Shown: positions 8,028 to 15,541 of the stretch, in pieces
Layout of the letters: the number at the start of each line of letters is the position of its first letter
How positions within the stretch are numbered: position 1 is the stretch's first letter
Origin: Leucobacter sp. PH1c
GTDB lineage: Bacteria; Actinomycetota; Actinomycetes; Actinomycetales; Microbacteriaceae
Reading direction: 5' to 3'
Length of the DNA: 64,000 nucleotides
NCBI RefSeq assembly: GCF_000633415.1
Contig: NZ_AYMV01000003.1
Location: 1 to 64,000 of the forward strand
Position numbers and translations under genes: made by a program
The notes under the pieces: model-generated
Told to the model about the DNA's origin: nothing
The model's database searches: none
What the model saw: the letters and a program-made list of their open reading frames with translations, nothing else

Positions 8028-8669
8028 TCAGCCTGCGCGCGCGGTTCGGGCCGCCTCCCCCTCCGGCTGCATGCCGCGCCAGAGCAGGTCGAGCGCCGCG
8101 CGGGCGCGATCCTGCGTGGCGGGCTCCGCGAGCGAGTCGCCCCGCACCACTAGCTGGTAGTACGCCACACCGGCGAACGCGTCGAACGCGGCCTCGGGAT
8201 CGAGGTCGGCGCGGAACTCCCCCCGCGCCACGGCGGCCGCGAGCGCGCGCTCCACGGGGGCGCGCCGCAGCCGCACGTGCGAGTCCCAGTAGGTGCGCTG
8301 CAACTCGCGGTCGGCCATAACGAGTCGGATCCGCCGCCGGAACCGCGCCTCGATCGCGGCGAGCGAGGCGTCGGCGCCGCCCGCGGCGAGCGCCGGGTCG
8401 CCCACCATCGCCCCGAAGACGGCCTCGCGGAGATCCGCACCGTCCGGGATCTCGGTCGGCACCACCCGGCCGCGGTCGAGCGCCGCCGCGATGAGGTCGG
8501 TGAGCGCAGGCCAGCGCCGGTAGAGCCCGGCCCGGCTGACCCCGCTCACGGAGACGACGCGCGACACCGTCACTTCCTGCTCGGAGTCGATGAGTTCGAG
8601 CACCGCCGAGATGAGGCGGACGTCGAGCTCCTCGTCGCGCGGCCGCCCCGGCCCCCGCTGCCCGGTCAC
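8028..8669 (-). CDS. TetR/AcrR-family regulator of the phn operon
   Basis: The 213-residue protein has an N-terminal helix-turn-helix (about 18-62; VSGVSRAGLYRRWPALTDLIAAAL) and a C-terminal helical ligand domain of the TetR_C type. The GTG start at 8669 overlaps the TGA of the upstream phosphatase gene (GTGA, 8666-8669), so it is the last gene of the phnD-phnC-phnE-phosphatase operon and probably regulates it. A small-molecule ligand is likely but not identifiable. Confidence 0.85.
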   Translation of the reverse strand: MTGQRGPGRPRDEELDVRLISAVLELIDSEQEVTVSRVVSVSGVSRAGLYRRWPALTDLIAAALDRGRVVPTEIPDGADLREAVFGAMVGDPALAAGGADASLAAIEARFRRRIRLVMADRELQRTYWDSHVRLRRAPVERALAAAVARGEFRADLDPEAAFDAFAGVAYYQLVVRGDSLAEPATQDRARAALDLLWRGMQPEGEAARTARAG

Positions 8670-9469
8670 GCGCCGAGCGCGCGCTGCCGCAGGCGCGCGA
8701 TCGTGTCGTCGCCGAGTCCGGCGGCGCGCAGCGGTGCGAGGGGGTCCGCCGAGTCGCGGCGCAGCCCGTCGAGCATGATCCGCATCGACACCTCCATGCC
8801 CGTCTCGAGGAGCCCGCCCATTGCGCCGTCGCCCGCGTCGAGCGGGTCGACCGCGATGTCGAGCGCTGCGAACATCTCGGCCATGACGGGGCGGGTGCGG
8901 GCGATGATCGCGCGCATGTTCGCCCCGGTGCGCGCGTAGTCGGCGATGATGGCCTCGTCGCTCGCGCCCAGGACGAGCAGGAGCATGGCCGCGAGCACTC
9001 CCGTGCGATCGCGCCCCGCCGAGCAGTGGAACGCCGTGGTGCCGGGCGCCGTGGCGATCACATGCAGGGCCGTGACCAGCTGGGGCGCCGCCGCGGCCAC
9101 CATGCCCGAGTACATCTCCCCCATGTGCGCGTGGTCGAGCGCGGGAGCGTCCTTCGGCATCGTGGAGCCGACGTTGGGGATGAGCGGGAGGTGGTGGTAC
9201 GCGACGGGGTAGCCGCCGAGCGGGCCGCGGCCCGTGATCCCCACCTCGAGCGGCGAGCGGAGGTCGATGACCGAGGTGAGCCCGTCGCGGACGAGCCGCG
9301 CGGCGTCCTCCTCGGTGATCGTGGCGAGGTCGTCCGCGCGCACCGCGAGGCCCGCGCGGAGTCGGCCGCCCGCGATCGCCGTGCCGCCCAGATCGCGGAG
9401 GTTCACGGGGGCGCTCAGCCCGAACTGCGCGGTGGGGCGGGCCGGGGCCTTGAGCTGGGTGGACGTCAT
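8666..9469 (-). CDS. Tyrosine-phosphatase-like (DSP/PTP-fold) phosphatase
   Basis: The 267-residue protein has the phosphatase P-loop HCSAGRDRTG at 148-157 (nucleophile Cys149, Arg154) and the NLRDLGG opening (23-29) of bacterial tyrosine/serine phosphatases. An LRSPLE segment matches the general-acid region of this family. The ATG overlaps the stop of phnE by 4 bases, and the next gene (TetR) starts on its stop. The operon position suggests it acts on a phosphorylated compound imported by the phn transporter, or on phospholipid/inositol phosphates, rather than on proteins. That role is inferred. Confidence 0.88.
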   Translation of the reverse strand: MTSTQLKAPARPTAQFGLSAPVNLRDLGGTAIAGGRLRAGLAVRADDLATITEEDAARLVRDGLTSVIDLRSPLEVGITGRGPLGGYPVAYHHLPLIPNVGSTMPKDAPALDHAHMGEMYSGMVAAAAPQLVTALHVIATAPGTTAFHCSAGRDRTGVLAAMLLLVLGASDEAIIADYARTGANMRAIIARTRPVMAEMFAALDIAVDPLDAGDGAMGGLLETGMEVSMRIMLDGLRRDSADPLAPLRAAGLGDDTIARLRQRALGA

Positions 9470-10326
9470 GAGATTCTCCTTCGGATGAGGGCGCTGCCCT
9501 GGTCGATCGCCGTGACGAGCACGACGATGCAGATGATGATGGCGCTGAGGTGGCCGTAGTCGTACATGCGCATGGCGGTGGTGAGCTCGAGCCCGATCCC
9601 GCCCGCGCCGACGAGGCCGAGGATCGTGGCCCCGCGCACGTTGCCCTCGAAGAGGAGCAGCGTGTACGAGACGAGGAGGGGTGCGGCCTGCGGCAGCACG
9701 CCGTACTGGATGACCTGGCGCTTCGAGGCGCCGACGGCCTGCATCGCGGTGATCGGCCCCGCATCGACGGACTCCATCGCCTCGGCGAAGACCTTTCCGA
9801 TCGAACCGATCGAGCCGAGGGTCATCGCGAGGATGCCCGCGAACGGACCGAGCCCCACGGCGGAGACGAACATGAGGGCGAAGACGAGATCCGGTACCGA
9901 GCGGATGATGTTCATCACCCAGCGCGCGGGGTAGTACAGCCAGCGCGGGGCGATGTTCGCCGAGGCCGCGAACGCCACGAGCAGGGAGAGCACCGCACCG
10001 AGCACGGTGCCGACGACCGCCATCTGGAACGTCTCGATGAGCAGTTCGACGATCGTGCCGAACTTGGAGAAGTCGGGCGGGAACAGTCGGGAGAGGAAGT
10101 CGCCCATGTTGATCGCGCCGTCGCCGAGCTTCGCGAAGTTGAACTGGGCGCCCCCGAACGACCAGAGCAGGAGGAGCAGCGCGATCGGGATCCCGAGCAG
10201 GAATCGGGCGCGGGGCACGCTGAACGCGCGCTCCAGCCGTGCGCGGTCGGCGGGGTCGAGCGCGGGCGCGTGCGAAGCGGCGCGTCCGTCCCGGGCGCCG
10301 GTGCGCTCGGGGGCCGGCGCGGTCAT
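9466..10326 (-). CDS. phnE: Phosphonate-type ABC transporter permease PhnE
   Basis: This 286-residue inner-membrane permease has about six TM segments. TM1 lies at about 42-60, and the conserved BPD_transp_1 loop EAMESVDAGPITAMQAVGAS contains the EAA-like motif that contacts the ATPase. It pairs with PhnC and PhnD encoded just upstream. Both ends overlap neighbours by 4 bases, so stoichiometric coupled translation is expected. Only one permease gene is present, so it should work as a homodimer, unlike the fused permease at 17178-18890. Confidence 0.92.
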   Translation of the reverse strand: MTAPAPERTGARDGRAASHAPALDPADRARLERAFSVPRARFLLGIPIALLLLLWSFGGAQFNFAKLGDGAINMGDFLSRLFPPDFSKFGTIVELLIETFQMAVVGTVLGAVLSLLVAFAASANIAPRWLYYPARWVMNIIRSVPDLVFALMFVSAVGLGPFAGILAMTLGSIGSIGKVFAEAMESVDAGPITAMQAVGASKRQVIQYGVLPQAAPLLVSYTLLLFEGNVRGATILGLVGAGGIGLELTTAMRMYDYGHLSAIIICIVVLVTAIDQGSALIRRRIS

Positions 10327-11162
10327 GCGTGCGCCTCGCCATCGGGAGCCGCCGTCTCGTAGAGTCCGGCGAGCGCTGCCGCGTCGAGCGCGCTCGTGCG
10401 GCCGGAGATGATCATCTCGCCGTTCCGGAGCCCCACGATGCGGTCGCTGTACTCGAGCGCGAGCGGGAGCACGTGCAGGCTCACGAGCACGGGGATCCCG
10501 TCCTCGCGCGCGATGTCGCGCAGCAGTTCGAGGACGGAGCCCGCGAGCTTCGGGTCGAGCGAGGCGACGGGTTCGTCGGCGAGGATGAGGCGGGGCTGCT
10601 GCATGAGCGCCCGCGCGATCGCCACGCGCTGCTGCTGGCCACCGCTCAGTGAGCGGGCGGGGTCCTGTGCCTTGTGCGCGATTCCCACGCGGTCGAGGAG
10701 CGCGAGCGCACGGCGCCGATGGGCGCTCGAGAAGCCGCCGATGAGGTTCAGCGGGCCGGCGCTGCGCAGCGCCCCCGTGAGCACGTTCGTGAGCACACTG
10801 AGGCGCGGGATCAGGTTGAACTGCTGGAACACCTGGCCGGTCTCCGAGCGAAGCTCCCGGAGTTCGCCGCGGCGGAGGTTCGTGACATCGTGCCCGGCGA
10901 CGCGCACCGAGCCACTCGCGACGGGAGCGAAGCCCGTGAGGCTCCTCATGAGCGTCGACTTCCCCGAGCCCGAGGCGCCGAGGAGCGCGACGGTCTCGCC
11001 GGGGAACAGGTCGAGGTCGACGCCGTCGAGGACGGGGCGCTCATCGTAGGCGACTCGGAGGCCGCGCACCGTGACGAGGGGCATCGCGCCGCGGGGGTCC
11101 GCGGGGGCGCTCGGGGTCATGGGTGCCTCCGTGCGCGCGGCGGGGACGAGGGCCGCGCTCAC
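10323..11162 (-). CDS. phnC: Phosphonate-type ABC transporter ATPase PhnC
   Basis: The 279-residue ATPase has Walker A GASGSGKST, Q-loop FQQFNLI, signature LSGGQQQR, Walker B LILADEPVASLD and switch His (SLH). The FQQFNL and DEPVASLDP strings are typical of PhnC. The GTG at 11162 overlaps the phnD stop (GTGA). An ATG at 11120 is a possible alternative start, because the first 25 residues are not conserved in the family. It energises PhnE for uptake of phosphonate, phosphite or a phosphate ester. Confidence 0.92.
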   Translation of the reverse strand: MSAALVPAARTEAPMTPSAPADPRGAMPLVTVRGLRVAYDERPVLDGVDLDLFPGETVALLGASGSGKSTLMRSLTGFAPVASGSVRVAGHDVTNLRRGELRELRSETGQVFQQFNLIPRLSVLTNVLTGALRSAGPLNLIGGFSSAHRRRALALLDRVGIAHKAQDPARSLSGGQQQRVAIARALMQQPRLILADEPVASLDPKLAGSVLELLRDIAREDGIPVLVSLHVLPLALEYSDRIVGLRNGEMIISGRTSALDAAALAGLYETAAPDGEAHA

Positions 11163-12064
11163 GACAGGTCCTTGAGCTCGACGCCCGCGACGGCTGCAAT
11201 GTCCGCGAACGAGGCGAACGCCGCGGGCTTCGGCGCGATCTCCACCTCGAGCCCCGCGAAGGTGCCGTAGCCACCGAGCGCCTCCGCGTTCTCCGCAGCG
11301 AAGACGCGGGGCAGCGCCTCCTCGAGCTGGGCGCGCGTCGCGTCATCGAGCGACTGGCGCGCGAGGACCGTCCCCATGACCTCCATGGCCGGGCTCTCCC
11401 CGATGCCCCGCCACTCCCCCTCGGCGAACGGGAACATCGGCGCCCCCATCTCCGTGAGCATGATCGAGGTGCACGCGGCGTCGACCTGACCCTGCTCGAG
11501 TGCGGCGAAGCTGCCCTCGTGCCCGCCGGCGAAGATCGCCTCGTAGTCGGTCCCCTGCTCGAGGCCCGCCTCGTGGAGCATGTAGACGGGCATGAAGTAC
11601 CCCGAGCTCGACGCCTGGTCGGCGAACGCGACGGTCTTGCCCCGCAGGTCCGTGAGCTGTTGCACGGGCGAACCGTCGAGCACGACGCAGGTGGAGACGG
11701 GGTCGTCGCTGCCCTTCCACGCGAGAAGCGCGTCGACCTCGCCGGTGTTCACGGCGAGCGCGGACGGGAAGCCGCTCATGATGCCGATGTCGACGTGGTC
11801 GGCACGGATTGCCTCGACGACGCTCAGGTAGTCGGGCACGTCGGTCACCTCGACGGTGCGCCCGGTCTCCGCTTCGAGCAGCTCGGCGAGCGCCTCGATC
11901 GGGTTGCCCTGCGTCGGGTCCTCGGAGATCGGGATCGTGGCGATCGTGATCGGGGCGTCGGCGGCGGCGCTCGCGGCAGGCTCCGTGGTTGCGGTTTGGC
12001 AGCCGGTGAGGGCGAGGGCGGCGATGCCGAGCGCGGCGGCGGCGGGAACGGAGAAGCGGCGCAT
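11159..12064 (-). CDS. phnD: Phosphonate-type periplasmic binding lipoprotein PhnD
   Basis: The 301-residue lipoprotein has a signal peptide ending LTGC (Cys near 22), then a type-II binding fold: ATIPISEDP near the N-terminus, DVDYLS-like strand, FADQASSSGYFMP (the conserved phosphonate-binding Ser/Ser/Gly-Tyr stretch) and GGHEGSF. It should deliver the ligand to PhnC/PhnE. The ATG at 12064 follows a GAAAGG box on the minus strand, identical in context to that of the second phnD at 20898. Phosphonate and phosphite cannot be told apart from sequence. Confidence 0.9.
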   Translation of the reverse strand: MRRFSVPAAAALGIAALALTGCQTATTEPAASAAADAPITIATIPISEDPTQGNPIEALAELLEAETGRTVEVTDVPDYLSVVEAIRADHVDIGIMSGFPSALAVNTGEVDALLAWKGSDDPVSTCVVLDGSPVQQLTDLRGKTVAFADQASSSGYFMPVYMLHEAGLEQGTDYEAIFAGGHEGSFAALEQGQVDAACTSIMLTEMGAPMFPFAEGEWRGIGESPAMEVMGTVLARQSLDDATRAQLEEALPRVFAAENAEALGGYGTFAGLEVEIAPKPAAFASFADIAAVAGVELKDLS

Positions 12065-12191
12065 GGTGACCTTTCGGAGCGTGGCTGCTCTCGAGGTTTC
12101 GAGAACACCAGTAGTCAATCTCCGGAAGGTGTCCGCGAATTACGAGACCGGCGGACCGCGAATGGAACGCTCCGTGAACAGTCGGTAAAGC

Positions 12192-12223
12192 GAACGCCCG
12201 CCCCGGGATCGGGGCGGGCGTTC
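12192..12223 (-). terminator. Terminator after the HEAT-repeat gene
   Basis: A perfect 13-bp stem (12192-12204 with 12211-12223) has a 6-base loop. It lies 29 bases after the stop of the minus-strand HEAT gene and upstream of the phn operon, so it insulates phnD from read-through. Apart from it, the interval 12065-12251 holds only the presumed phnD promoter; I see no riboswitch fold there. Confidence 0.75.
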
Positions 12224-12251
12224 CGTGCACCGCGGCTGCGCGGACGGCCGA

Positions 12252-12899
12252 CTAGGCGTCGAGCGAGAAGGTGCTGTCCGGGTCGGCCACGATGCGCTGC
12301 GTGGCGGCGGCGTGGACGCGGACCGCGGCGACTCCGCTTCGGGTCGCAGCGTCGAGCACGGGATCCGCGGCCTCGCCGAGGGCGACGAATGCGCGGGCGA
12401 GGCTGCGCTGCACCTCGAAACTGCCGCGGCCGAGCTCCTGGGCGAACGCCGCGGCGAGCTCGTCCGCCGCCTCGACGGGGGCGAGGGCGACGGCCGTGCG
12501 CCAGGCGGTGCGAGCCACCTCGTCGTCGGGGTCGTGGAGGTGCGCCGGGGTGACGGCCGTCCAGGTGGCGCGGTCGCCGATCTTCGACAGGGTGTGGAGC
12601 GCTTGGCTGCGCGCCTGCGGCGCCGAGGATTCGAGCTCGGCGAGGACGAGCGGCAGCGCGGACTCCGCGGGATGCCGCACGATGGCCCAGGTGAGCATCT
12701 CGCGCACCTGGAAGTCGTCCTCGACGGCGCAGCGGGCCACGAGCAGGGGCAGTTCGTCCGCGCTGGGCGCCGTGCCCGCCGCGAGCGCGGCGTTCAGTCG
12801 CACCTGCGCGCGCTCGTGGGCGAGCGCCTCGCGCCGGCCGGGCTCCTCCCCGTGCGCGCCTGGGCTCGTCACGGCACGGGTTCCAGAAACCTCAGTCAT
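12252..12899 (-). CDS. HEAT-repeat protein
   Basis: This 215-residue soluble protein is built of alpha-helical HEAT-like repeats (residues about 50-205). Each repeat contains a helix such as PLLVARCAVEDDFQVREMLTWAIV or QARSQALHTLSKIGD. Such proteins usually act as binding scaffolds. The first ATG overlaps the stop of the upstream alpha/beta hydrolase gene (ATGA, 12896-12899), so the two are co-translated. No enzymatic motif is visible. Confidence 0.85.
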   Translation of the reverse strand: MTEVSGTRAVTSPGAHGEEPGRREALAHERAQVRLNAALAAGTAPSADELPLLVARCAVEDDFQVREMLTWAIVRHPAESALPLVLAELESSAPQARSQALHTLSKIGDRATWTAVTPAHLHDPDDEVARTAWRTAVALAPVEAADELAAAFAQELGRGSFEVQRSLARAFVALGEAADPVLDAATRSGVAAVRVHAAATQRIVADPDSTFSLDA

Positions 12900-13846
12900 G
12901 TCTGCAGCGTATCAGCGAGGAATGCGCGCGTCGCCGCGACCACCTCGTCGCTGCGGGTGTGGTGGAGGTAGTGGTCTGCGTCGATCTCCAGAGTGAGGGC
13001 GTGATCGACGGTCGCCGCCTGCGCCTCGTGCATCTCGGTCCAGGTGGGGAACGCCGGATTCTCCCGCTGGTACATGAGCAGTACGGGGAGCTCGCGCGGG
13101 AAAGTCTGCCCCGCCGCTGCCGCGAAGTTCCTGCCGAGCATGTGGACCTCGTCAAGATAGCTCGGCGCCATCGTGTTCCGGGCGGTGAGCACGCTGATCC
13201 GCTCACGGTCGGTGTCCGTGTACGCGGGATTGTCCGCGAGCGGGTCCCCTCCGAGCGAGGTCATCACCCGGAGCAGGCCGAGCCCGCGGATCACGGGAGC
13301 CGCCTCGATGATGGCCGGCACCTGGTCCATGCCAGGCTGCTCGGGCACTGAGGTGTCGATCCCCACGAATGCGGTGACCTCGTCGGGATACTGCGCCACG
13401 TACTCGAGCGCGTACAGGCCCGTGATCGAGTGCCCCATGAGCACGTATTCGTCGACCCCGAACGAGGAGATCGCGGTGTGGATCTCGCGCACGATGTTCT
13501 CGGTGGTGCGCGGCGAGTCGGCCTGATCGCTCAGGCCGTAGCCGAACGGTTCGACGACGAGGATTCTGGCCTCATCGGCGAGCCCGCGGATCACCGGGGC
13601 GAAGTCCGCGACGGGCGAGGCGGTGCCGGCTCCGGGCGTCAGCACGATCGTGCGGTCCCCGCTGCCGAACTCGGCGACGTTCATCCGCTTCCCCTCGACC
13701 TCGACGAGCGTTCCGTAGGGCTCGAGCGCCGCCACCTCCTGTTCCGTGCGCACGAGGTTCACGACCGCGGTCGTGGTGAGCGTCGCCGCGAGCACCGCGG
13801 CGACGGTTCCGAGGCTGATGAGGGTGATCTTGAGGGGCTTCTTCAC
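12896..13846 (-). CDS. Membrane-anchored alpha/beta hydrolase
   Basis: The 316-residue protein has one N-terminal TM helix (about 8-30, uncleaved or signal-like) and then an alpha/beta-hydrolase domain. The oxyanion segment LTPGAGTASP is followed by the nucleophile elbow GHSITG, a lid region, and a C-terminal Asp (EIDADHYLHH, with the catalytic His in the same motif). It probably acts outside the membrane on an ester or amide. The start is GTG. A 17-base perfect palindrome of GntR type lies about 30 bases upstream (13876-13892). Confidence 0.87.
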   Translation of the reverse strand: MKKPLKITLISLGTVAAVLAATLTTTAVVNLVRTEQEVAALEPYGTLVEVEGKRMNVAEFGSGDRTIVLTPGAGTASPVADFAPVIRGLADEARILVVEPFGYGLSDQADSPRTTENIVREIHTAISSFGVDEYVLMGHSITGLYALEYVAQYPDEVTAFVGIDTSVPEQPGMDQVPAIIEAAPVIRGLGLLRVMTSLGGDPLADNPAYTDTDRERISVLTARNTMAPSYLDEVHMLGRNFAAAAGQTFPRELPVLLMYQRENPAFPTWTEMHEAQAATVDHALTLEIDADHYLHHTRSDEVVAATRAFLADTLQT

Positions 13847-13875
13847 GATCTGCGGTGCGCCAATCTTCCGGGTTC

Positions 13876-13892
13876 AACTTGTCTGACAAGTT
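13876..13892. promoter_or_regulatory. Perfect 17-base palindrome, GntR-type operator
   Basis: AACTTGTC (13876-13883) and GACAAGTT (13885-13892) are perfect arms around one T. The core TTGTCTGACAA fits the NGTCNGACN-type sites bound by FadR/FCD regulators. It lies 30-46 bases upstream of the alpha/beta hydrolase start, in its promoter, and resembles ACTTGTC in the FCD site at 5025-5047. Confidence 0.55.
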
Positions 13893-13940
13893 TGGCAAAG
13901 CCGCCCGGCAGTCCCCTGTGAATCCACACGGACCCGGTCG

Positions 13941-14011
13941 AGGTGGGGGCAGGATTCGAACCTGCGTGCGCGATCTTGCGGATCGCGACCTGGCCACTCG
14001 GTCACCCCACC
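13941..14011 (-). tRNA. tRNA-Cys (anticodon GCA), with C33
   Basis: This 71-nt cloverleaf has a 7-bp acceptor stem (GGTGGGG/CCCCACC, discriminator U73) and a 3-bp D stem. The anticodon stem GCGAT/ATCGC has loop CCGCAAG (anticodon GCA at 13977-13979), a 4-base variable region, and a 5-bp T stem GCAGG/CCTGC with loop TTCGAAT. CCA is not encoded. All stems pair, so the gene looks intact. Position 33 is C rather than the almost universal U. The layout (3-bp D stem, U73) matches actinobacterial tRNA-Cys. Confidence 0.88.
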
Positions 14012-14037
14012 ATGCGGGGCCGCTCGGCCCCTCATCG

Positions 14038-14093
14038 GCGCGCTCGGCCCGGCGCGCTCAGCCCGGCACGCTCAGCCCGGCGCGCTCCGGCCC
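14038..14093. repeat. 14-bp tandem repeat, four units
   Basis: Four near-identical 14-bp units of the type GCGCGCTCAGCCCG run from 14038 to 14093, covering the end of the MocR gene (stop at 14072-14074) and its 3' flank before tRNA-Cys. The repeat alters only the last codons of the protein. No further function is visible. Confidence 0.7.
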
Positions 14094-15439
14094 GCCGCCC
14101 ATGCAAGGTCGGCGGCCAGCTGCTCCTGCTCGGGATCATCGAGCGCGTGCGCCGTCACCCGGACGAAGTCCGCGAAGCCGCCGGCCAGCGCGAACTCGGC
14201 CCCCGGACGCGCCAACCACCCGCGCTCGCCCAGCCGCCCGAGCACCTGGGCGGCGGGCGCTCCCGTCGCCACCCAGACGTTGAGCCCGTCCCCCGCCACG
14301 GCCGCGCAGCCGTGCCGCCGGAGACGCTCGGCGAAGGAAGCGGCGCGCTCGGCGTAGTGCGCGGAGGCCGCCGCGCGCTGCGCGTCCGCCCCGGGAGCCG
14401 CGAGCAGCCCGTGGCTCATGCGCTGCAGCAGGTGGCTCACCCACGTGATCCCCCCGCTGATCCGCAGGCCGAGCTGCGCCGCGGTGCCCGCATCGCTCGC
14501 CACCAGCGCGAGCCGGAGATCCGGCCCGAGCACCTTCGAAACCGAGCGCACGAGCGCCCAGCGCGGGTGGTCCGCTCCGATAATCGTCGCGTACGACGCG
14601 CGCGCGAGGAGCGCGAAGTGGTCGTCCTCGATCACCAGCACGTGCGGGAAGTCGGCGAGCACGGCGCGCAGTTCCGCCGCACGCTCCGGGGTGAGACTCA
14701 CCCCGGTCGGGTTGTGCGCGCGCGGCGTGCACACCACCGCACGCGCCCCTGCCTCGAGCGCCGCCCGGAGCTCATCGGGGCGCATCCCCGCGCCATCGAG
14801 TCCGACTCCGATCGGGCGGTACCCGCCCTGCCGCACGGTGCTGATGCTCGTGAGGAAGCACGGATCCTCGAGGGCCACGGCGTCCCCTGGGGCGAGCGCC
14901 ACGGCGAGCAGCCGCTCGACCGCATCGACAGCCCCGGCGGTAACCGTGAGCGCGAATGGGCGCGACTGGTCCTCGGCGATCCACTCAGTGGCCCACGCGG
15001 CCAGGCCAAGATCGATCGTTGCCTCGCCGTAGAGCCTCGGCGGGGCCAGCTCGAGCCGGAGCGCAAGCGGATCGGGCAGCAGCGCGGGATCGGGGTTGCC
15101 ATCCCCCACGTCGCGCAGCGCGCGCGTCCGTCCGGGCTCGCGGGCAGCGAGCTCCGCCACCGCGCCGACGGGGGCGAAGCCCTCCTCCGGGAGCGCGGCA
15201 GCCGGGGCCGCGAGCACGGTACCGCCGCCGCGCCGGGTCTCGGCGAGGCCCGCGCGCACGAGCAGCCGATAGCCGGCGAGCGCCGTGTTCCGGTTCACCC
15301 CGAGCGACTCGGCGAGCGCGCGGACGGGAGGCAGGCTCGCACCGGGGGCGAGGATCCCACGGTCGAGCAGGCCGCGGACGCTCGCGGCGATCTCCTCCGC
15401 CGTGCGCCCCGCGATCTCCTCCGCGCTCGTCTGCTGCAT
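14072..15439 (-). CDS. MocR-type regulator (GntR HTH + aminotransferase domain)
   Basis: The 455-residue protein has a winged HTH of GntR type (about 8-75; ALAESLGVNRNTALAGYRLLVRAGL) linked to a fold-type-I aminotransferase domain (about 105-445). PLP-site motifs are HNPTG, EDDHF (the Asp that binds the pyridine nitrogen) and SVSK with Lys302. MocR proteins sense PLP or amino acids. Its divergent neighbour encodes YggS, a PLP carrier protein, so a role in vitamin B6 homeostasis is likely. GGAGGAG on the minus strand supports the ATG at 15439. The upstream TGTCTGACA (15497-15505) may be a binding site. Confidence 0.88.
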   Translation of the reverse strand: MQQTSAEEIAGRTAEEIAASVRGLLDRGILAPGASLPPVRALAESLGVNRNTALAGYRLLVRAGLAETRRGGGTVLAAPAAALPEEGFAPVGAVAELAAREPGRTRALRDVGDGNPDPALLPDPLALRLELAPPRLYGEATIDLGLAAWATEWIAEDQSRPFALTVTAGAVDAVERLLAVALAPGDAVALEDPCFLTSISTVRQGGYRPIGVGLDGAGMRPDELRAALEAGARAVVCTPRAHNPTGVSLTPERAAELRAVLADFPHVLVIEDDHFALLARASYATIIGADHPRWALVRSVSKVLGPDLRLALVASDAGTAAQLGLRISGGITWVSHLLQRMSHGLLAAPGADAQRAAASAHYAERAASFAERLRRHGCAAVAGDGLNVWVATGAPAAQVLGRLGERGWLARPGAEFALAGGFADFVRVTAHALDDPEQEQLAADLAWAAGRSAPG

Positions 15440-15518
15440 GTGTGCTCCTCCAGGCGGGGATCGGCGTCCACCTCGCGCCGATTCCCCGCCGTTTCTGTCT
15501 GACACGAGCCATGCTACG

Positions 15519-15541
15519 GTTTGACCTATGACAAGTCAAAC
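15519..15541. promoter_or_regulatory. Inverted repeat over the yggS start codon
   Basis: GTTTGAC (15519-15525) and GTCAAAC (15535-15541) flank the yggS start ATG (15528). Upstream, TACGGT (15515-15520) is a -10 box 7 bases before the ATG. A regulator bound here would cover the transcription start. The divergent MocR protein is the natural candidate, by position only. Confidence 0.5.

Noticed and set aside
12065-12191. Riboswitch before the first phnD
   Set aside because: No recognisable aptamer core. Only a promoter-like stretch and one terminator are present.
13941-14011. tRNA pseudogene
   Set aside because: All stems pair fully and the overall layout is that of tRNA-Cys. C33 alone is not enough to call it broken.
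14038-14093. Tandem 14-bp repeats as a CRISPR array
   Set aside because: The units are directly adjacent with no spacers, and no cas gene is present.
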